A DNA stretch of 64,000 bases, taken from Hyaloscypha bicolor E (lineage: Eukaryota; Ascomycota; Leotiomycetes; Helotiales; Hyaloscyphaceae). The notes beneath the pieces were generated by a model that was given only the letters and a program-made list of their open reading frames with translations, did not search any database and had not been told where the DNA came from. Of this stretch, positions 49,720-62,100 are shown piece by piece. Within the stretch, counting starts at the first letter, position 1; the number at the start of each line of letters is the position of its first letter. The stretch lies in contig NW_020194551.1 in NCBI RefSeq assembly GCF_002865645.1, forward strand, positions 344,877-408,876, in the 5' to 3' direction. The translations under genes and the position numbers were made by a program.

Positions 49720-50200
49720 TTAATGTCCCAAAGCTTCCGTGGACATTGAAGCTCTGCATCAGATCATTGTACCAGACGTCTTGGAACATTCAAAGCCATA
49801 GATCTCCTTGTCCCAAAGGTCCCAGTACATTGAAGCCCTATATTAGATCCATTGTACGAGAAGTTCTAGTAATCTTACATTTAGAATGGTACAGATCTCA
49901 ATGTCTCAAAGCTTCCGTGGACATTAAAGCTCTATATCAGATTATTATACCAGACGTCTTGAAATATTCAAATTTATAGATCTCCTTGTCCCAGAGTGCC
50001 GAGTATATTGAAGCCCTATATTAGACTTATTATACGAGAAGTTCTAGTACATTAAGAATGGTACAGATCTCATTTCCCCAAAGCTTCCATGTACAATTTG
50101 AGTTCCGTGTTATAGAATTGCACAAATCTCATTGTTCCAAGACTTCCTTGAACATTCAAGCTTCGTAAATCAGATCATTGTACCAGAGGCTCTAGAACAT
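49720..50200. repeat. Tandem repeat with about 175-bp period
   Basis: Landmark CAAAGCTTCC(G/A)T(G)GACA recurs at about 49730, 49908 and 50080 (spacings 178 and 172). Each unit also has ATTGTACCAGACGTCTTG and ATAGATCTCCTTGTCCCA(G/A)A in order. The first two units are similar in most positions; the third is partial and diverged. Noncoding. Confidence 0.85.
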
Positions 50201-50804
50201 TCAGCCTCACTCACCCTCACTACTCCCGGATACCCGGTAAAATCTTACATTGAACCTGACTCGATATTTTTAGTCTCGTTTGATATCGGTTCAATATGAT
50301 CCAACCCCAGCTTCGTGTATCCGAATCAACCCAAGCTGGGCTCATTGTTCTGCAACGCTCTGGGAAAATTAAAATCCACCTCTTACAAAAATCGCGCAAA
50401 ACCACACAATACGGGCGTCTGGACGTGGCATTGCAGCGAGGCAATGACACTAATGTATCATAAGTATCAGCTGTTTTGAGGACAATTGGAGCCGTCGGGG
50501 AGGGAAGGGGAGGAGCGGCGGGGAGGGGCGGAGGGAACTCAGGGAAGGGGCGGAGGGATGGGGGTTTTCCGACGAGGCTCTCTAGATTGTGGAGGTGGCG
50601 TGGGCGATTGGGCCGTGATGCATTCTATGCATGGATGCCTCACGCCTCGTTGGTGCCCAACCCCTCCACACTAATCGAGAGCAGTGATGAGGGGACGAGG
50701 CTGTGAAGTATACTTTCTGAAATTTTAGCGTCTGCGAAGGGACGAGACGAGGCTGGGCGGGTCTCGATGCTTTGAGTAAGTCAGATTTAGGGTGGGTCCG
50801 GGTA

Positions 50805-51039
50805 TCCGTTCCGCTGCGGCCAGGGTTGTACTGCACCTCGCTAAAAATAAGAGAACAAGTAAAGGCCTACTCTTCTAAGCTATATTAATTTACTAAATCT
50901 TTATATACTTGTAATATAAAAGGCAAATTAATAGAGTATAAGAGGATATAGATCTTTTATTATCGTATTAAAACTTATTAATGTTTGAAGTTGAGAGAAA
51001 AAGTATAGCGGGGTACAACCCTGGCCGCAGCGGAACGGA
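50805..51039. mobile_element. Intact MITE with 27-bp terminal inverted repeats
   Basis: 235-bp noncoding element with perfect 27-bp inverted ends (50805-50831 and 51013-51039). The outer bases are TCCGTTCCGCTGCGGCCAGG, mirrored at the right as CCTGGCCGCAGCGGAACGGA. The element is flanked on both sides by TA (50803-50804 and 51040-51041), the target duplication of Tc1/mariner-type transposition. The interior is AT-rich with no frame. A diverged relative lies at 28797-29048. The perfect ends indicate recent activity, presumably mobilised by a transposase elsewhere in the genome. Confidence 0.85.
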
Positions 51040-51453
51040 TATCTGTGGATATTTAAGAGCTTGACGGGTATTTACCCTCTAAGAGTTGTCTAGGTACGGG
51101 TTAAACCGTTAGATTCCCGGGTAATTTTATACAAGGGTTATGTATAGATTTATACACGTAGAGCATAACTCTCTACTCGATTTTTATCCTTGATTTTATA
51201 AGTCTCTTAGTAGAAGGATAGGCTAGTACTTTAATCAGCTCCCAAGCTGATTTACTATTTTCCGCGTCCAGTGCCGGGTTTCCGGATATCTACCCGGTGA
51301 CCCTTCATTTCCTGGATATCCACCCATCCAGATTTCCATGAGTTGAATAACCGCCATCGTAGGCTCTGGGTACTACCCGGGTTACCCGACGCCCAAGTCT
51401 GGAATGAATGTATAGATTGACATTGACATTGACATGAAGCTAGGGCGAGGTAT

Positions 51454-54400
51454 CTACATATACAAACTCGCAACAGCAGTAATATCCCTCTTAATCATCT
51501 CCTGACACGTCTGCATCTTCGTAAACAGCTCCGGATCCCCAATAATCCTCGCCGCATTCTTGACTTCTCGACACGTCTCATCTAGCCTCGTAATTACTCT
51601 AACAATCGTGCCCTCAAGGACGTCCGTCAAGTCCGTGATGTTCTTGAAGCTCATTCCGCGCGCCCATTCATAGACGACTTCCATGAGTCCGAACCGCGGA
51701 CGGGAGACAAAGTCGTTGGAATCGTCCGAGGAGAGGATCACTTGGTGGTAGGTCTGGCGCTCGTTTACCTTCTCGGAGATCTCGATGATGGCTTTCATCC
51801 CTTTTTCGAGATTCCCGGTGAGGTTGGGTACCATGTCTGTCTTTTCTTGGAAGACGAAGGCGGAGAGGAGGGCCACGATTTCGGCAGGGTCGTAGGCTGC
51901 GAGGACGTTGTCGAGGACGAGCTCAGTGAGGACGAGCTCGTCGGCCGAGTGGATCTCGCAGGCTACTTTCCCTTTCAGTTGCACGCGGGAGCTGTCGTCG
52001 ATGAAGTCGAGGTCTTGGAGGACTTGGAGGCGTTGCTCGTAGTCGGGGAGGAGTTGGAGGTTTTGGTCGGACATGAGTTGGCGGAGTTGAGAGATGTTTT
52101 CTTTGATAAGCCATTGATCATGACACATGGCGAACTAGAGATACTCAGTATTGCGTTTCTGGAAGAGGAAAGGGTATTTCTTCAATGTTCCAAGTACTTC
52201 TGAACATTGAATTTGATGCTCGACTTAGTTGTACGAGGCACTCTTGGACATCGAGTTGGGATGAGAACTTACATGTTTAACGAACTGTGGGCACTTCAAG
52301 CACTCGACTTTCTGTGCCGTTTTCATCTCTTCCAGGCGCCCAGCGATAAGATCTCTTAGCTGAAGATCCTTGACCCGAGACATATCCATTTCATTCCATT
52401 CGTCTGATGTCCATGACTGGCAAACCTTCCATAGTTGATCTCGAGCCTTCTGATGCTCTTCCCCTCCAGTGAATATTTCAGGAATTACCCCTTTGAAGAC
52501 AGTTTGTGTAACGCATCTAAACCAGTCAGCTTTGTACCGAAATTCCAAGGGCATTCGAAAGAGGAGAAATCTTGAGTGTGCCGAGGCCTTAGGAACATTC
52601 GAGTGGGCGAGATTTCAAATGTACATAGTCTTTGGGACGTCGGGACTTGTGGAGGGCTTGAACTGAATGTCGCATAATTTGTGGGAGACCCGGAACGAGG
52701 AATTAGAGATTGAACTTACACTATGTCGGATACTGGTATGTGGAGTGCCTTCGTGACGATCGATTTCTTATGTTGAAGAGGTAGGCGCGTAAACAAGCCT
52801 CTGAACTTCGGCAAGTACGGGAGCAGGTCGGTAGAATCTCTTTGGTCTCTGCGAGTTTTGATCTCCAATACGTGGACAGTAGGAGCAGGCCCGCTGGTGG
52901 CACCTTCTCGGAGAAGTATACCAGGAGTCCGGATACCGTCTCTTGTGTAGACGACTAGTCGTTTGGGTGAGAACATGCGTCGTCCGACAGGGGTGGCCAG
53001 TAGTCCGAGATGGAGATCCAGAGTCAATTGCTTGTAGTTCTGTGCTGCCTGGTGGCATGCATCGAGGTCGTTATCGCAGGTGTCACAGGCCTCACGTTTG
53101 ATTTTGGCCAAATCTGCTTCGGAAACCTTGACAGCTTTTTCGTGTTCTGGTAGCAGTTGCTGGGTAGCATGCTCACTGAAACTTCGTTTGATCATCTCTT
53201 CGATCTTGAGTGCCTCTACGCGGAGAAGGTTGAGAATCATGTTGTACGTCAATCTGAACTGCGAGCGCAGCTTGGAGGGGTCTCCGAGAATCATCTGCCG
53301 CAGTTCAGTCACAGGGGGTGCCTCACCGCCGCCTGGAGCAACGATAATGACTGATCCAACTGTATCTAAACCACGACGACCAGCTCTACCAGCCATCTGG
53401 GTGTATTCTCCTGGCAACAGATTTCGGAATGAATGACCGTCGTGCTTTCGATATCCGGAGAAGACAACGGTTCGAGTTGGTAAGTTCAGGCCCATAGCAA
53501 AAGTCTCCGTTGCAAAGAGGACCTTCACCAATGTTTGGGCGAAGAGCATCTCGACAACTTCCTTCACAATTGGAAGCAGGCCGCCGTGATGAACGGCAAT
53601 ACCTCGGCCAAGAAGATCTCGGAGGCGTACAATCTGCGGAAGTACGCGATCTTCTGGCTTCAGTCTTGCAATCGACTTTTCGATGATCATGTGGATTGCA
53701 CTCTTCTCCGTGGCGGTGCAGAAGTCCTGGTTGCTGAGTGCATCTGCATTCTCCTCGCACCGCTTCTTGGAGAAGACGAAGATACAAGCAGGAAGTAAAC
53801 TCTCCTTCTTGAGATACTGCACGAGATGGACCCAGAGAGTCTTGTCCTGAGCTGCAGAAGTTCGACCACCCGGTCTACCTCCCCTCCCCATATGGCCAGG
53901 ATTATGGCTGGCTCTGGGAGGTCCTCCGCGCCCTCGCTGTTGTGCCCCACCTCGTTGTTGACCGCCTCCCCTTTGGTTTCCGCCACGTTGGTTGTTACCT
54001 CTTCCACCTCTAGCATTGCCACCTCCGCGAGCATTGGCCTCTGGCGCTGGCAGTGTCTTTTGCTTATCCCGGCCAGAGAGTATGTCATTTGCATCCTTCC
54101 AGCCTTTTTCGATAAACCTCTTTTCCGAATCCACAATCTTGTGAATTCCCTTGTCCGCCCACAAATAATGCTCCAAGGGCACAGGTCGTTTCGGTGTTGA
54201 TATAACATAGATATCTTTCCTCTTCGTTCGTCCAACCCAGGAAGCAAACTCGTAGGTATTGGGGACTGTGGCAGAGAGGAGAATTAAAGTAACATGCTCT
54301 GGTAACATGATGATCACCTCTTCCCAGACCACTCCCCGCTCCAGATCATTAACGTAATGAACTTCGTCGAATATGACGAATTCTACGTCCCGAATAAGAT

Positions 54401-55707
54401 CTGCTCCTCTGTAAAGCATACTTCGAAGAATTTCCGTTGTCATAATCAGACAGCTTGCTTCTGGGTTGATCTGTACATCACCAGTGAGAATACCAACTTC
54501 GTCGAAGACTTGTCTGAAGTCCCGGAACTTCTGATTGCTCAATGCCTTGATCGGTGAAGTGTATATGGCCTTCGTCATATGCTTGGCTGCTAGAGCAATT
54601 GCATATTCAGCCACGACCGTCTTTCCAGCCGAAGTGTGTGCTGCAACGAAGACCGAGTCGCCATTCTCAAGATGATAGACTGCTTCTTTCTGAAATGTGT
54701 CCAGCTCGAAAGGCCACTCTCTCGCCATATCCGGAACTAATTCCCTGAAATTCGTGATATCCCTCTTAACGTCAACCATGTGAGCCCACTCCCTCCCACC
54801 TCTCTTCGCACTCGAAGACGCAAGTACTCCATGAGGTTCCAAAGCGGGGAATTCGACGGGCAGTAACGAGTCAATATCATCCTCCCCATCTTCCTCTGAG
54901 GCATCTCCCGAGTCAGCTCCATTAGCACCATTCTCCTTCGCTCCATCCTGCGTCAATTCATCCTCAGGCTCCTCATCCAGCACATTCTCCAGCTCCTCCG
55001 CCTCTTTGACATCACTCTCATCCTTTCTCTTCTTCCCAAAATCCAACCCCCTCTCAAACCCCGGCGGAACCTCCAGTAACCCCCCCTCTCCACTAAAATT
55101 TATCACCCTCTCCAACCTGCTCTTCCCACCCTGCTCCTTTGCCTCACTTCTTATAGCCTGTTCCTCAAGTGCCGCTGCAGCCTCCACACCCTCCAACCCT
55201 CCCGGCGCAAAAGGGAAGAAGCCCGCCGCTCCACGCACGAAGTCCGCTCTGTTGGCTGGTTTGCGCAGGAACGAGGTGCTGTTTTTGGCGGTGGCGCTGT
55301 TCGCGGGGACCGTTACCTCTTTGTAACCTGTCACGCGCCCCTCGAGGCCTTCGCGCGTGAAGCGGGTTATGGTTCGGGTTTGGGTTGGGGCAATCTTGAA
55401 GAGTGTTGTGTAGTCGGTGGGGGCCTCCCATCTCCTGTGCAACCACGGACAGATTAGCATGCGGGTGTACCAAGAGGGGGTGGAACAATTACTGCTGCAG
55501 CTTGTTCAGCCATTCTGGGGAGAAGGAGGTTGAGGGCGTGAGGTATTTCTCTTCTAGCTGGAGCTTGAGAGCTTGCGGGTCTTGCTTGACCCGTTTGCGG
55601 GGCCGCTGGGAGTCGAGGATGTTGTCAATCCAGTCATCTGCTGTGTTGTCCGATGCACTGGCAGACAGCCGTATATTCTCGAGAGTAGTGACTAGAGAGT
55701 CCGCCAT
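51454..55707 (-). CDS. SKI2: Ski2 DEVH-box RNA helicase
   Basis: Four exons, 55707-55493, 55434-52720, 52516-52273 and 52134-51454 (introns 58, 203 and 138 bp), give 1284 residues, about the size of yeast Ski2. Helicase motifs: AHTSAGKT (337-344), DEVH (428-431), SAT (459-461) and QMAGRAGRRG (751-760). The C-terminal exons carry the DSHCT domain of Ski2/Mtr4 helicases. Between motif III and the second RecA domain is an Arg/Gly-rich insert (about 541-595) in the place of the Ski2 insertion/arch. Ski2 works with Ski3 and Ski8 in the cytoplasm to feed mRNA 3' ends into the exosome. The N-terminal arm (EAPTDYTTLFKIAPTQTRT) favours Ski2 over nuclear Mtr4. Confidence 0.9.
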
Positions 55708-55978
55708 GGCGTGGTGGTTGACAATTTGGCATCAGCCTTGTAGGAAGGCTGATGTGGGTTTTGACATGAATGTTGACTTCATGAAATTACGCGAGGCTGC
55801 ACTTTTTACCCCACCAGCGCCAAATATCAATTGCCCCAGCATCATTTCGTACAATACAAACAAATGTACGAAGATAGGATGGATCATTGGGAATGCTTTT
55901 GCCGTTTAGCATCTGTGCAATTACGCCAATACCCCACCCACTCGATGCAACCAAACAGCAAACGCCAGAACCCCTTGA

Positions 55979-57034
55979 TCACCACATGTCACCCATATCC
56001 ATCTCTGCCATAGCCTCCATCTCGTCGTCACCAATATCCTGAGTTACTGCGGTAACTGGTTTTTCTACTGCAACCGAACGCTGAGTATCTCGTTGTAAAG
56101 CCTCCTCGTCGAAGTCTGCCATCAACGCATCAAGCTCATCCTCATCCGGACCATTTTCGACAACCGTCTTTGCAGGTCCAAAAATGCTCTGCGTACCCCC
56201 ACCAAACAGAGAATCAGTTTGAGAAACAGGCTCCTCCGCAGGTTGTTGTCTTCTCGGTCTCGGCGTAGCATCATAAATATCATCATCGATATCCGCTCCA
56301 GCATTTGCAACTGGTGTCTTTGGCCTCTCACTCGACCTCTTCTCGAATATAGGTGCAACTCTCGGAGCAGTCTTCTCTCGTTCACCATCTTCTCTTGCTG
56401 GGAGCACGGGCTCGTCAAATAGGGAACCCTCGTGAACGGACGACTGAGGTTTGCCTTCATTGATCCATTCCATTCTCATCATTTGTAAGCGTTTCTTGTG
56501 TCCTGTTTTCTCGACCATTGCTAGAGCGTCCAGGAACCTGGCTTTGGGGAAGAGATCGTCGAGCCAGAGTTGGTAGAAGGAGAGTAGTCTGGAGGCATCG
56601 GAGTACTAAAATCGTTAGCAAGAGCTTTGGTGAAGAGTTGTGGAAACACACTTCATGGCCTTTCCCCTTGAACTTCAGATGGTGCTTTGCCTTGGCCCGT
56701 AACTTCGGGATACCATTTGCTGAAAGGAGTCTGATTTCTGTCAGTCCAGCCATTGAAAATTAAAACAATGCCCATACCTGTCCTCGTCAAGCTTCACCCG
56801 TGGAGCTCTTGGTGCCCGTGTGATTTCAAGTTTCTTGTCGATTCCCAGGTCAGCATCAGCTTTTGCTTTAGCTGCCGCCTCTTTCGCCCTCTCCTTGCTG
56901 CCAGGAACCACGTAGTTTTCGCTGAAAGGATCATTGATATCGTCTACGTCGTAATTGAAGAGGTCGTCCAATTCGTCTCCGCCTGCTGTAGGTCCATCGG
57001 CGGGGAGAGGTCTCGACGTATCTGACGAAGGCAT
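55979..57034 (-). CDS. CSM3: Replication fork protection complex subunit Csm3/Swi3
   Basis: Three exons, 57034-56778, 56730-56652 and 56605-55979 (introns 47 and 46 bp), give 320 residues. The conserved Swi3/TIPIN core spans the exon joins: DEDRLLSANGIPKL, LKFKGKGHE, then RLLSFYQLWLDDLFPKA. The rest is acidic and probably disordered, with a terminal EMEAMAEMDMGDMW. With Tof1 it forms the complex that stabilises stalled replication forks and supports S-phase checkpoint signalling and cohesion. It lies 271 bp downstream of the SKI2 start on the same strand, and is divergent from the complex I gene with 286 bp between the start codons. Confidence 0.88.
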
Positions 57035-57320
57035 CTTGAGTTTTCAAAATTTAGGAAACTGCAAATTTTCCAAGCTAGTCCAAGTATTCAAGTCGAAACC
57101 CAAACCGCCTGAAAATCGTTGAAAATCGTAGTTAGGAAGTTGCTTGGTCTAGATACACGAGAAGCGCGTCCACCAAACGGGCAACGCGATTGCGGCATTG
57201 GCCGCCTCTGCTCTCCGTATCGAAATCACACTAGCGCTAATCGGCTCCGCAACGACATTCGAGACGCAGACCCCAATTGGAATCACGAACTGCAATTGGG
57301 ACAGCAATTGGAGCGTCAAG
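57035..57320. promoter_or_regulatory. Shared bidirectional promoter region
   Basis: 286 bp separate the ATG codons of CSM3 (minus) and the complex I subunit (plus), so both promoters and 5' leaders must fit here. No TATA box seen. Confidence 0.55.
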
Positions 57321-58075
57321 ATGTCGAACACTGAGCAGCGGCCCTATGTGCCAGCAAAGGCGGTCCCTACTGACTATCCCGTACGCCTCTCCATCTCCCA
57401 TTCAATTGGTAGCTAACAACCGCCTCATAGCTCATCGACTCTGATCCGTAAGCTCCCTTCGATTCCAGGATGAAAGATGATAGCTTGGAAGGAGGATATT
57501 AATATTCTGCAGACATTTCAAGAGAGTCGTTGCCTATGCTCGTCCCGGGGATTACGCCTTTGGAGCTGCGGCGGCGGCAGCTGGACCAGGCCTAATGTTA
57601 ACGTGGGAGAAATTCGCTCCGTCATATGTGGGCAAGGGTGGATTTGCGCCGATTATGCGACTCACGGGTGTGATTGGGCTTGGCGCTGGGTTTTTGATGT
57701 TCTATCAGCGGTCGATTTGTGTGTTTCCCCTTGTCATCTTCGCCATCTTCCCTCCAACGAGTTTGGATCACGGCTGATATGTCGGGGCTTATAGTGCGCT
57801 TCTACGGCTTCACAGAAAACAAGAGAGAGGTCGAGATGGACATGAAGGAGATGGTGGCCAAAGTCAAGAAGGGAGAGCCGCTATACGGAACCAGCACAAC
57901 GACACCATATGTGCAGGGCATGGCGGCCAGAAACTCGAGATATTCGGGTCTGTTTCTGCATGTTATTCCGTGGTTCAATTTTGTGAATCACAATCAGCAT
58001 GGCGTGGATACGGCGAAGTATTATCAGCAAGCAGAGAGGGAGTTGGACGCTGAGAGGACGGGAAGAAAACTTTAG
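57321..58075 (+). CDS. NUXM: Mitochondrial complex I NUXM-type (about 21 kDa) subunit
   Basis: Four exons, 57321-57380, 57431-57447 (only 17 nt), 57513-57718 and 57795-58075, give 187 residues. The sequence follows the fungal accessory subunit of NADH:ubiquinone oxidoreductase. It has AKAVPTDYPLIDSDPHFKRV at the N-terminus, two hydrophobic segments (AFGAAAAAGPGLML and RLTGVIGLGAGFLMFYQ), then LRFYGFTENKREVEMDMKEM, VKKGEPLYG and a conserved WFNFVNHNQHGVDTAKYYQQ. It sits in the inner mitochondrial membrane arm of complex I. The 17-nt exon is set by the phases and by GT-AG sites on both sides. Convergent with TAD2 (256 bp apart). Confidence 0.88.
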
Positions 58076-58331
58076 ATGGGAGAGGGGGAAGAAGGGAATG
58101 GTGTTTTGTAAATATGAAATGGGATAGGAATTTGCGTGGTTTAAGATGAGCGGTTTGGGACTTGATGTCCTGTCTTCCGTGCTCTTGCCAGCGACCTGTA
58201 TCTCTGGTTGCGTCCTACTGCCCTGCCTATGAGCCCTCTGCTCTGAGCTCCTCCGGCTCCTCATAACTTGGTCCAGCATGATCTCTAGGATCTCTCCTCA
58301 CTAAAAGCTTCCTCTCAACTTCTCTCAGCTT

Positions 58332-59157
58332 TCAACCACCCTTCTTCTTCCCCTCCACCAAAGGCTCAACATCCATCTTCACAACCCTCTCCTCCTTCCC
58401 CCTCCTCCTTGGCTCCGGCGCCCTCCCATTCTCCTGCACATAAAACCTCCTCAGCAACAAAATAGCCTCCTCCCTCAACCAGCCCCCACTAACCTCATAA
58501 TCATCTTCATGCCTTTTCCTCTCTCCTCCCTTTTCCGCACCATCTTCCCCGTCCCCTCCTTCGCCTTGCAGCTCAGTCGCACCATTCGCCACATGGACGT
58601 TCAAAACTCCCCCACACCCCCCAAACTTCTCATTCCCCGCCCCAAAAAACACTCTTCGAATACCGAACTGCCGAAGAAGACTGGCACACATAATGCATGG
58701 CTCTACCGTAACATATAAATCACATTCCTTCAACACCTTGGATCCATACTTCTTCTTCCCTTCTGGGTCGGTTGAAGAGAAGATGTCAGAGATAGCGATA
58801 AACTCCGCATGTCTGGTGCCGTTGTAAGATGCGTTTGTGGCGTTCATCCCGCGGCCTATGATGGTGTTTTGGTGGACGAAGATGCATCCTACGGGTGTTT
58901 CGTTGGTTGAGAGGGCGAGCTCGGCCTGCGGTCGTTAGTGAGTTGTGAGAGGAGGTGAGGTGGCGTGGAGAGCGGGGTTTATATAGGGGGGGATGAAAAG
59001 GGAGTGGTTGAGGGGGGAGGCGGGTTACCATTGCTAGGGCTTCACGCATGAATGCGAGGTGGGTTTGACGTTCTTCTTCATTCAATTTTGAGGTTTCAGT
59101 GTTTGGCAATACAGGTGAGGAGGGTAAAGAGGAGGTTTGCGGAGGGTGGGGATTCAT
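58332..59157 (-). CDS. TAD2: tRNA adenosine deaminase subunit Tad2
   Basis: Two exons, 59157-59029 and 58925-58332 (intron 103 bp), give 240 residues. The deaminase zinc site is complete: His82-Ala-Glu84 (TRHAEF) with the proton-shuttling glutamate, and Cys120/Cys123 in PCIMC. FGAGNEKFGGCG and VLNVH follow as in Tad2/ADAT2. With Tad3 it converts adenosine 34 to inosine in tRNA anticodons, which is essential. An extra acidic Lys/Glu-rich segment (GEGGDGEDGAEKGGERKRHE) replaces a short loop. The basic tail (RRRGKEERVVKMDVEP) is species-specific. Confidence 0.88.
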
Positions 59158-62100
59158 GGTGTTGAGATTTCTGTGGAGTAGTAAAAATTGGAAGATTGAC
59201 TTGATGTGAAAGGCTGCCAGATGTTATCGAAGATGGAGAAGAAATGGCGTTTTAGAATAGATCAAAGAGCCTTCTTAAGGTGATTGAAAGTGAGGTGTAC
59301 TTGAAGTTTAGTATGAGCTTTGGAGGGAGGTCTTCCCTTGAGAGTTGAATATGAGGTGTGAGTCACGTGCGTTACACAGCCTTTGCTACTGCTTAAAATA
59401 AACTCTTCAGTATGAATTCACAACAAAGCTCTCTTTCTGAAAATGAATCAAGTGTTTTGAAGTGTGTTTTTTGAGGACCGTATGAAAAGCTTTCAGGAGC
59501 CAGATATCCCATCAGAATCAGAGGTGACAAACACGTGATTCAGTATCTTCCAATGTCCTCCGCCTCGGGGAGTAACCTCGAGAAGGGGGACAGAAACCTC
59601 CATATACTCCCCGGTATCTCCCTGCGAAATGCAACAAAATCTCAACAATTCCCTTCTTACTTCTAGTTTTTCACTTTCTCCTCTGGTTTGTTCCCAATGG
59701 AACCGATGCCATCACGTGACGTAAAAAGGAGTTCTTAGAATTCAGACAGCAGAAAGGCAGAGAAGAAGAATTTTGTTGGACTTAGTATGCCATCATTACC
59801 CCCAGCAGTCTAATATCTAAGCCCAGACTTTCACAGAGAACCTTGAACAAACTGGGCACGTGATCTCGAATCTTGTGTGGGCCGCAATCTTCGATCCTGG
59901 AACTTCATCCGCCCTCCCAGAATCCAGACTCATCCAAGATCACGAATCTCTCTCGATTGTCATTCCCCTCTGCACTTCCGTACTCCGTAACAGATTTAAT
60001 CCCCCCTCAGGCTTCCCCGCCTCCAATCTCCCACTCCTCCATGAATCCTCCTCTTCCACAATTAAAAAAACTACAAAAATAAAACCAGGTTTCATCTATC
60101 CTCTTCACAAACTTTAAGAAATTTCCATTCTCTATTTTAAATTTCGAACATTCTATTCTATTTCAATGCTTCCTTCGCCCCTTTCCCCTCCCCCCTGAGA
60201 AGTGTATTTTCTAGGGAGATGGAGGGGAGATTTACCCCTTACCCTTGCATCTGCATCGAGCTTCAATCTGCGCCACCATCTCGGGCCACCGCCTTGATCC
60301 ACGGTCCGAAACGTGCGACCTAGAAGGCCGTGCGAGTCTCGCCCCCATTGCCAATTCTGATTTTATCCGCAGCCTAATTCGGAAGAAGAGAAAGACTTGC
60401 TTTTTAAATAATTCGATGTGGAATGTGTGTGTATCTTCATGTGAGTCTAGATCTGGAGATCGGCTTTGCAGGTGAAAGAAGGGGATTCGGATTTGCATTT
60501 GCACGACGAAGGCTGATGATGACTGATGATCCTTCTCCGAGTTTCCTGCCTTGTAAGGTTACGGAGATGTGTGTTGGTTGGAGGCGGAGGGAGCAAACAA
60601 ATCAATTCAAGTGGCACAACCCAAAATATTACCAAATGCACGTCAGATCCTCATCGTGTCGCCCCAATCCAACATCACTCCAGCCTACCTATCTCGTGTG
60701 CTGGATTCGCGCCGTGGAGGCGGAGCGGCTGGAGTGCAACTGCAACTCTTCCTCTTCATGCACAATCCAGCTCCGCCTTTTCCTTTCAGCGCTTCCGCTG
60801 CAGACAGAAAAACACATATTAATGTTGTAATTTGTGGTTTGTTGGTCGGCTTCTGGCAACAGCCGAGCCGGTTTGTATATTGGATTTTGATTTTTGGGAC
60901 GGGGGGAATGCGGAATCTCGGTGTTATTAGGGTTTGAAACACGGTGGAAATCTTCTTCTCTAATCTATTGAAGTTTTCTTTCGGTATGTGATGCATGCAA
61001 TTCGATGGTTTGTATTGTGATGTGAGGTATGTTCGACTTTACGTGACAGGACGGGAGTTGAGAGTCATGTTCGCGAGGCGGCCGGTTTTCTGACTGTATT
61101 ACTGTATGAGAAAGACGAGGTGAGGCGACGTGCAAGGTAAGATGAAGATTGCCTCGAACGCAGGAAAAAGTTTATTGCCGTGCCTCGACACAATTATGCC
61201 GTAGAAGAGGCAAGGCAAAGGTAATTGTGTTTCTGATCTGATGTGAGGGGAATGTCTTCTGCTTATTTGAATGTCTCGCTGCAAGGAGGCACCAGGAGGA
61301 AAGGGATGGAAAAAGGATGTCTTGGTGGCGAGCTGGCTTGAGGCAGCGCTGGTGCTGGTGAAGATGGCTGAAGTCAGGGCTGCAGCTGGCCCGTGGCTGC
61401 TGGAGCCAAGATGCAACCCAAGACAAATTGAGCACACGAGGTTACCACCACAATTTCCATCCAGAACTGAAGTTCTAACGCCAATTTCAGCAGGTTGATG
61501 AGGTTGTACTGAAGTAGCAGGTTCTGTACGAGTTGCAGTCTCTATGATACGAACGAAGTGCGGGGGGTGCCAAATGAACATCTCCCGATCGAGCCGGCCA
61601 CGCTGACACTCCGAGATCAACAGGGGCCCCTATTTTTGCGTGAACTGTACTAAGTAGGGAGTACGAAGTATGGACCCAGATGGGTACGTATTCGCAGCTG
61701 GTGTAACAAATCAATTGTGGTGCGATGGGCGGGTGAAACACCAAGACGGAGTCGAGTCGTTTGATTCGGTTCTGTGTTCCACGAGTGGTGATCCTGATGG
61801 GCCCTCCCTCACACGCCGTCTGAGCATGAATGCCTTTGGCGGCGTTTGACTCGATGGATGAAGCCCCCTCCTCCCCCGTGTGGGTCGGATACAGCAAATG
61901 CAGTGCACATACTCCGTACTCCGAACGAAAGGGGGCTGCGGAAGGAGTTGCGTTGCGAACTGACGAGCACGCCGTCAAGCGGCCAAACTCAGGGGCCTGG
62001 CTCAGGCTAATAATAATTGCGTGGAACCCTTGCTGCCCTTGCTGTGCTTAGCGTGCCTCCCAAAGCGGCATAGCGCGTCTTTCGTCAGCCCGAAAGCGAA

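Larger units (their letters stand above)
49452..51453. other. Convergent intergenic region rich in repeats
   Basis: 2 kb between the oxygenase and SKI2, which converge here. Contents: short GGATTT(A/G)GCA-type repeats just after the oxygenase stop (about 49500-49590), a 178-bp tandem array, a G-rich tract (about 50495-50575) and a MITE. From 51041 to 51390 there are many (T)ACCCG(G) motifs. No gene. Confidence 0.6.

Noticed and set aside
61099..61620. 173-codon minus-strand frame upstream of hacA
   Set aside because: No recognisable domain and Ser/His/Pro-rich; more likely part of the long regulatory region.
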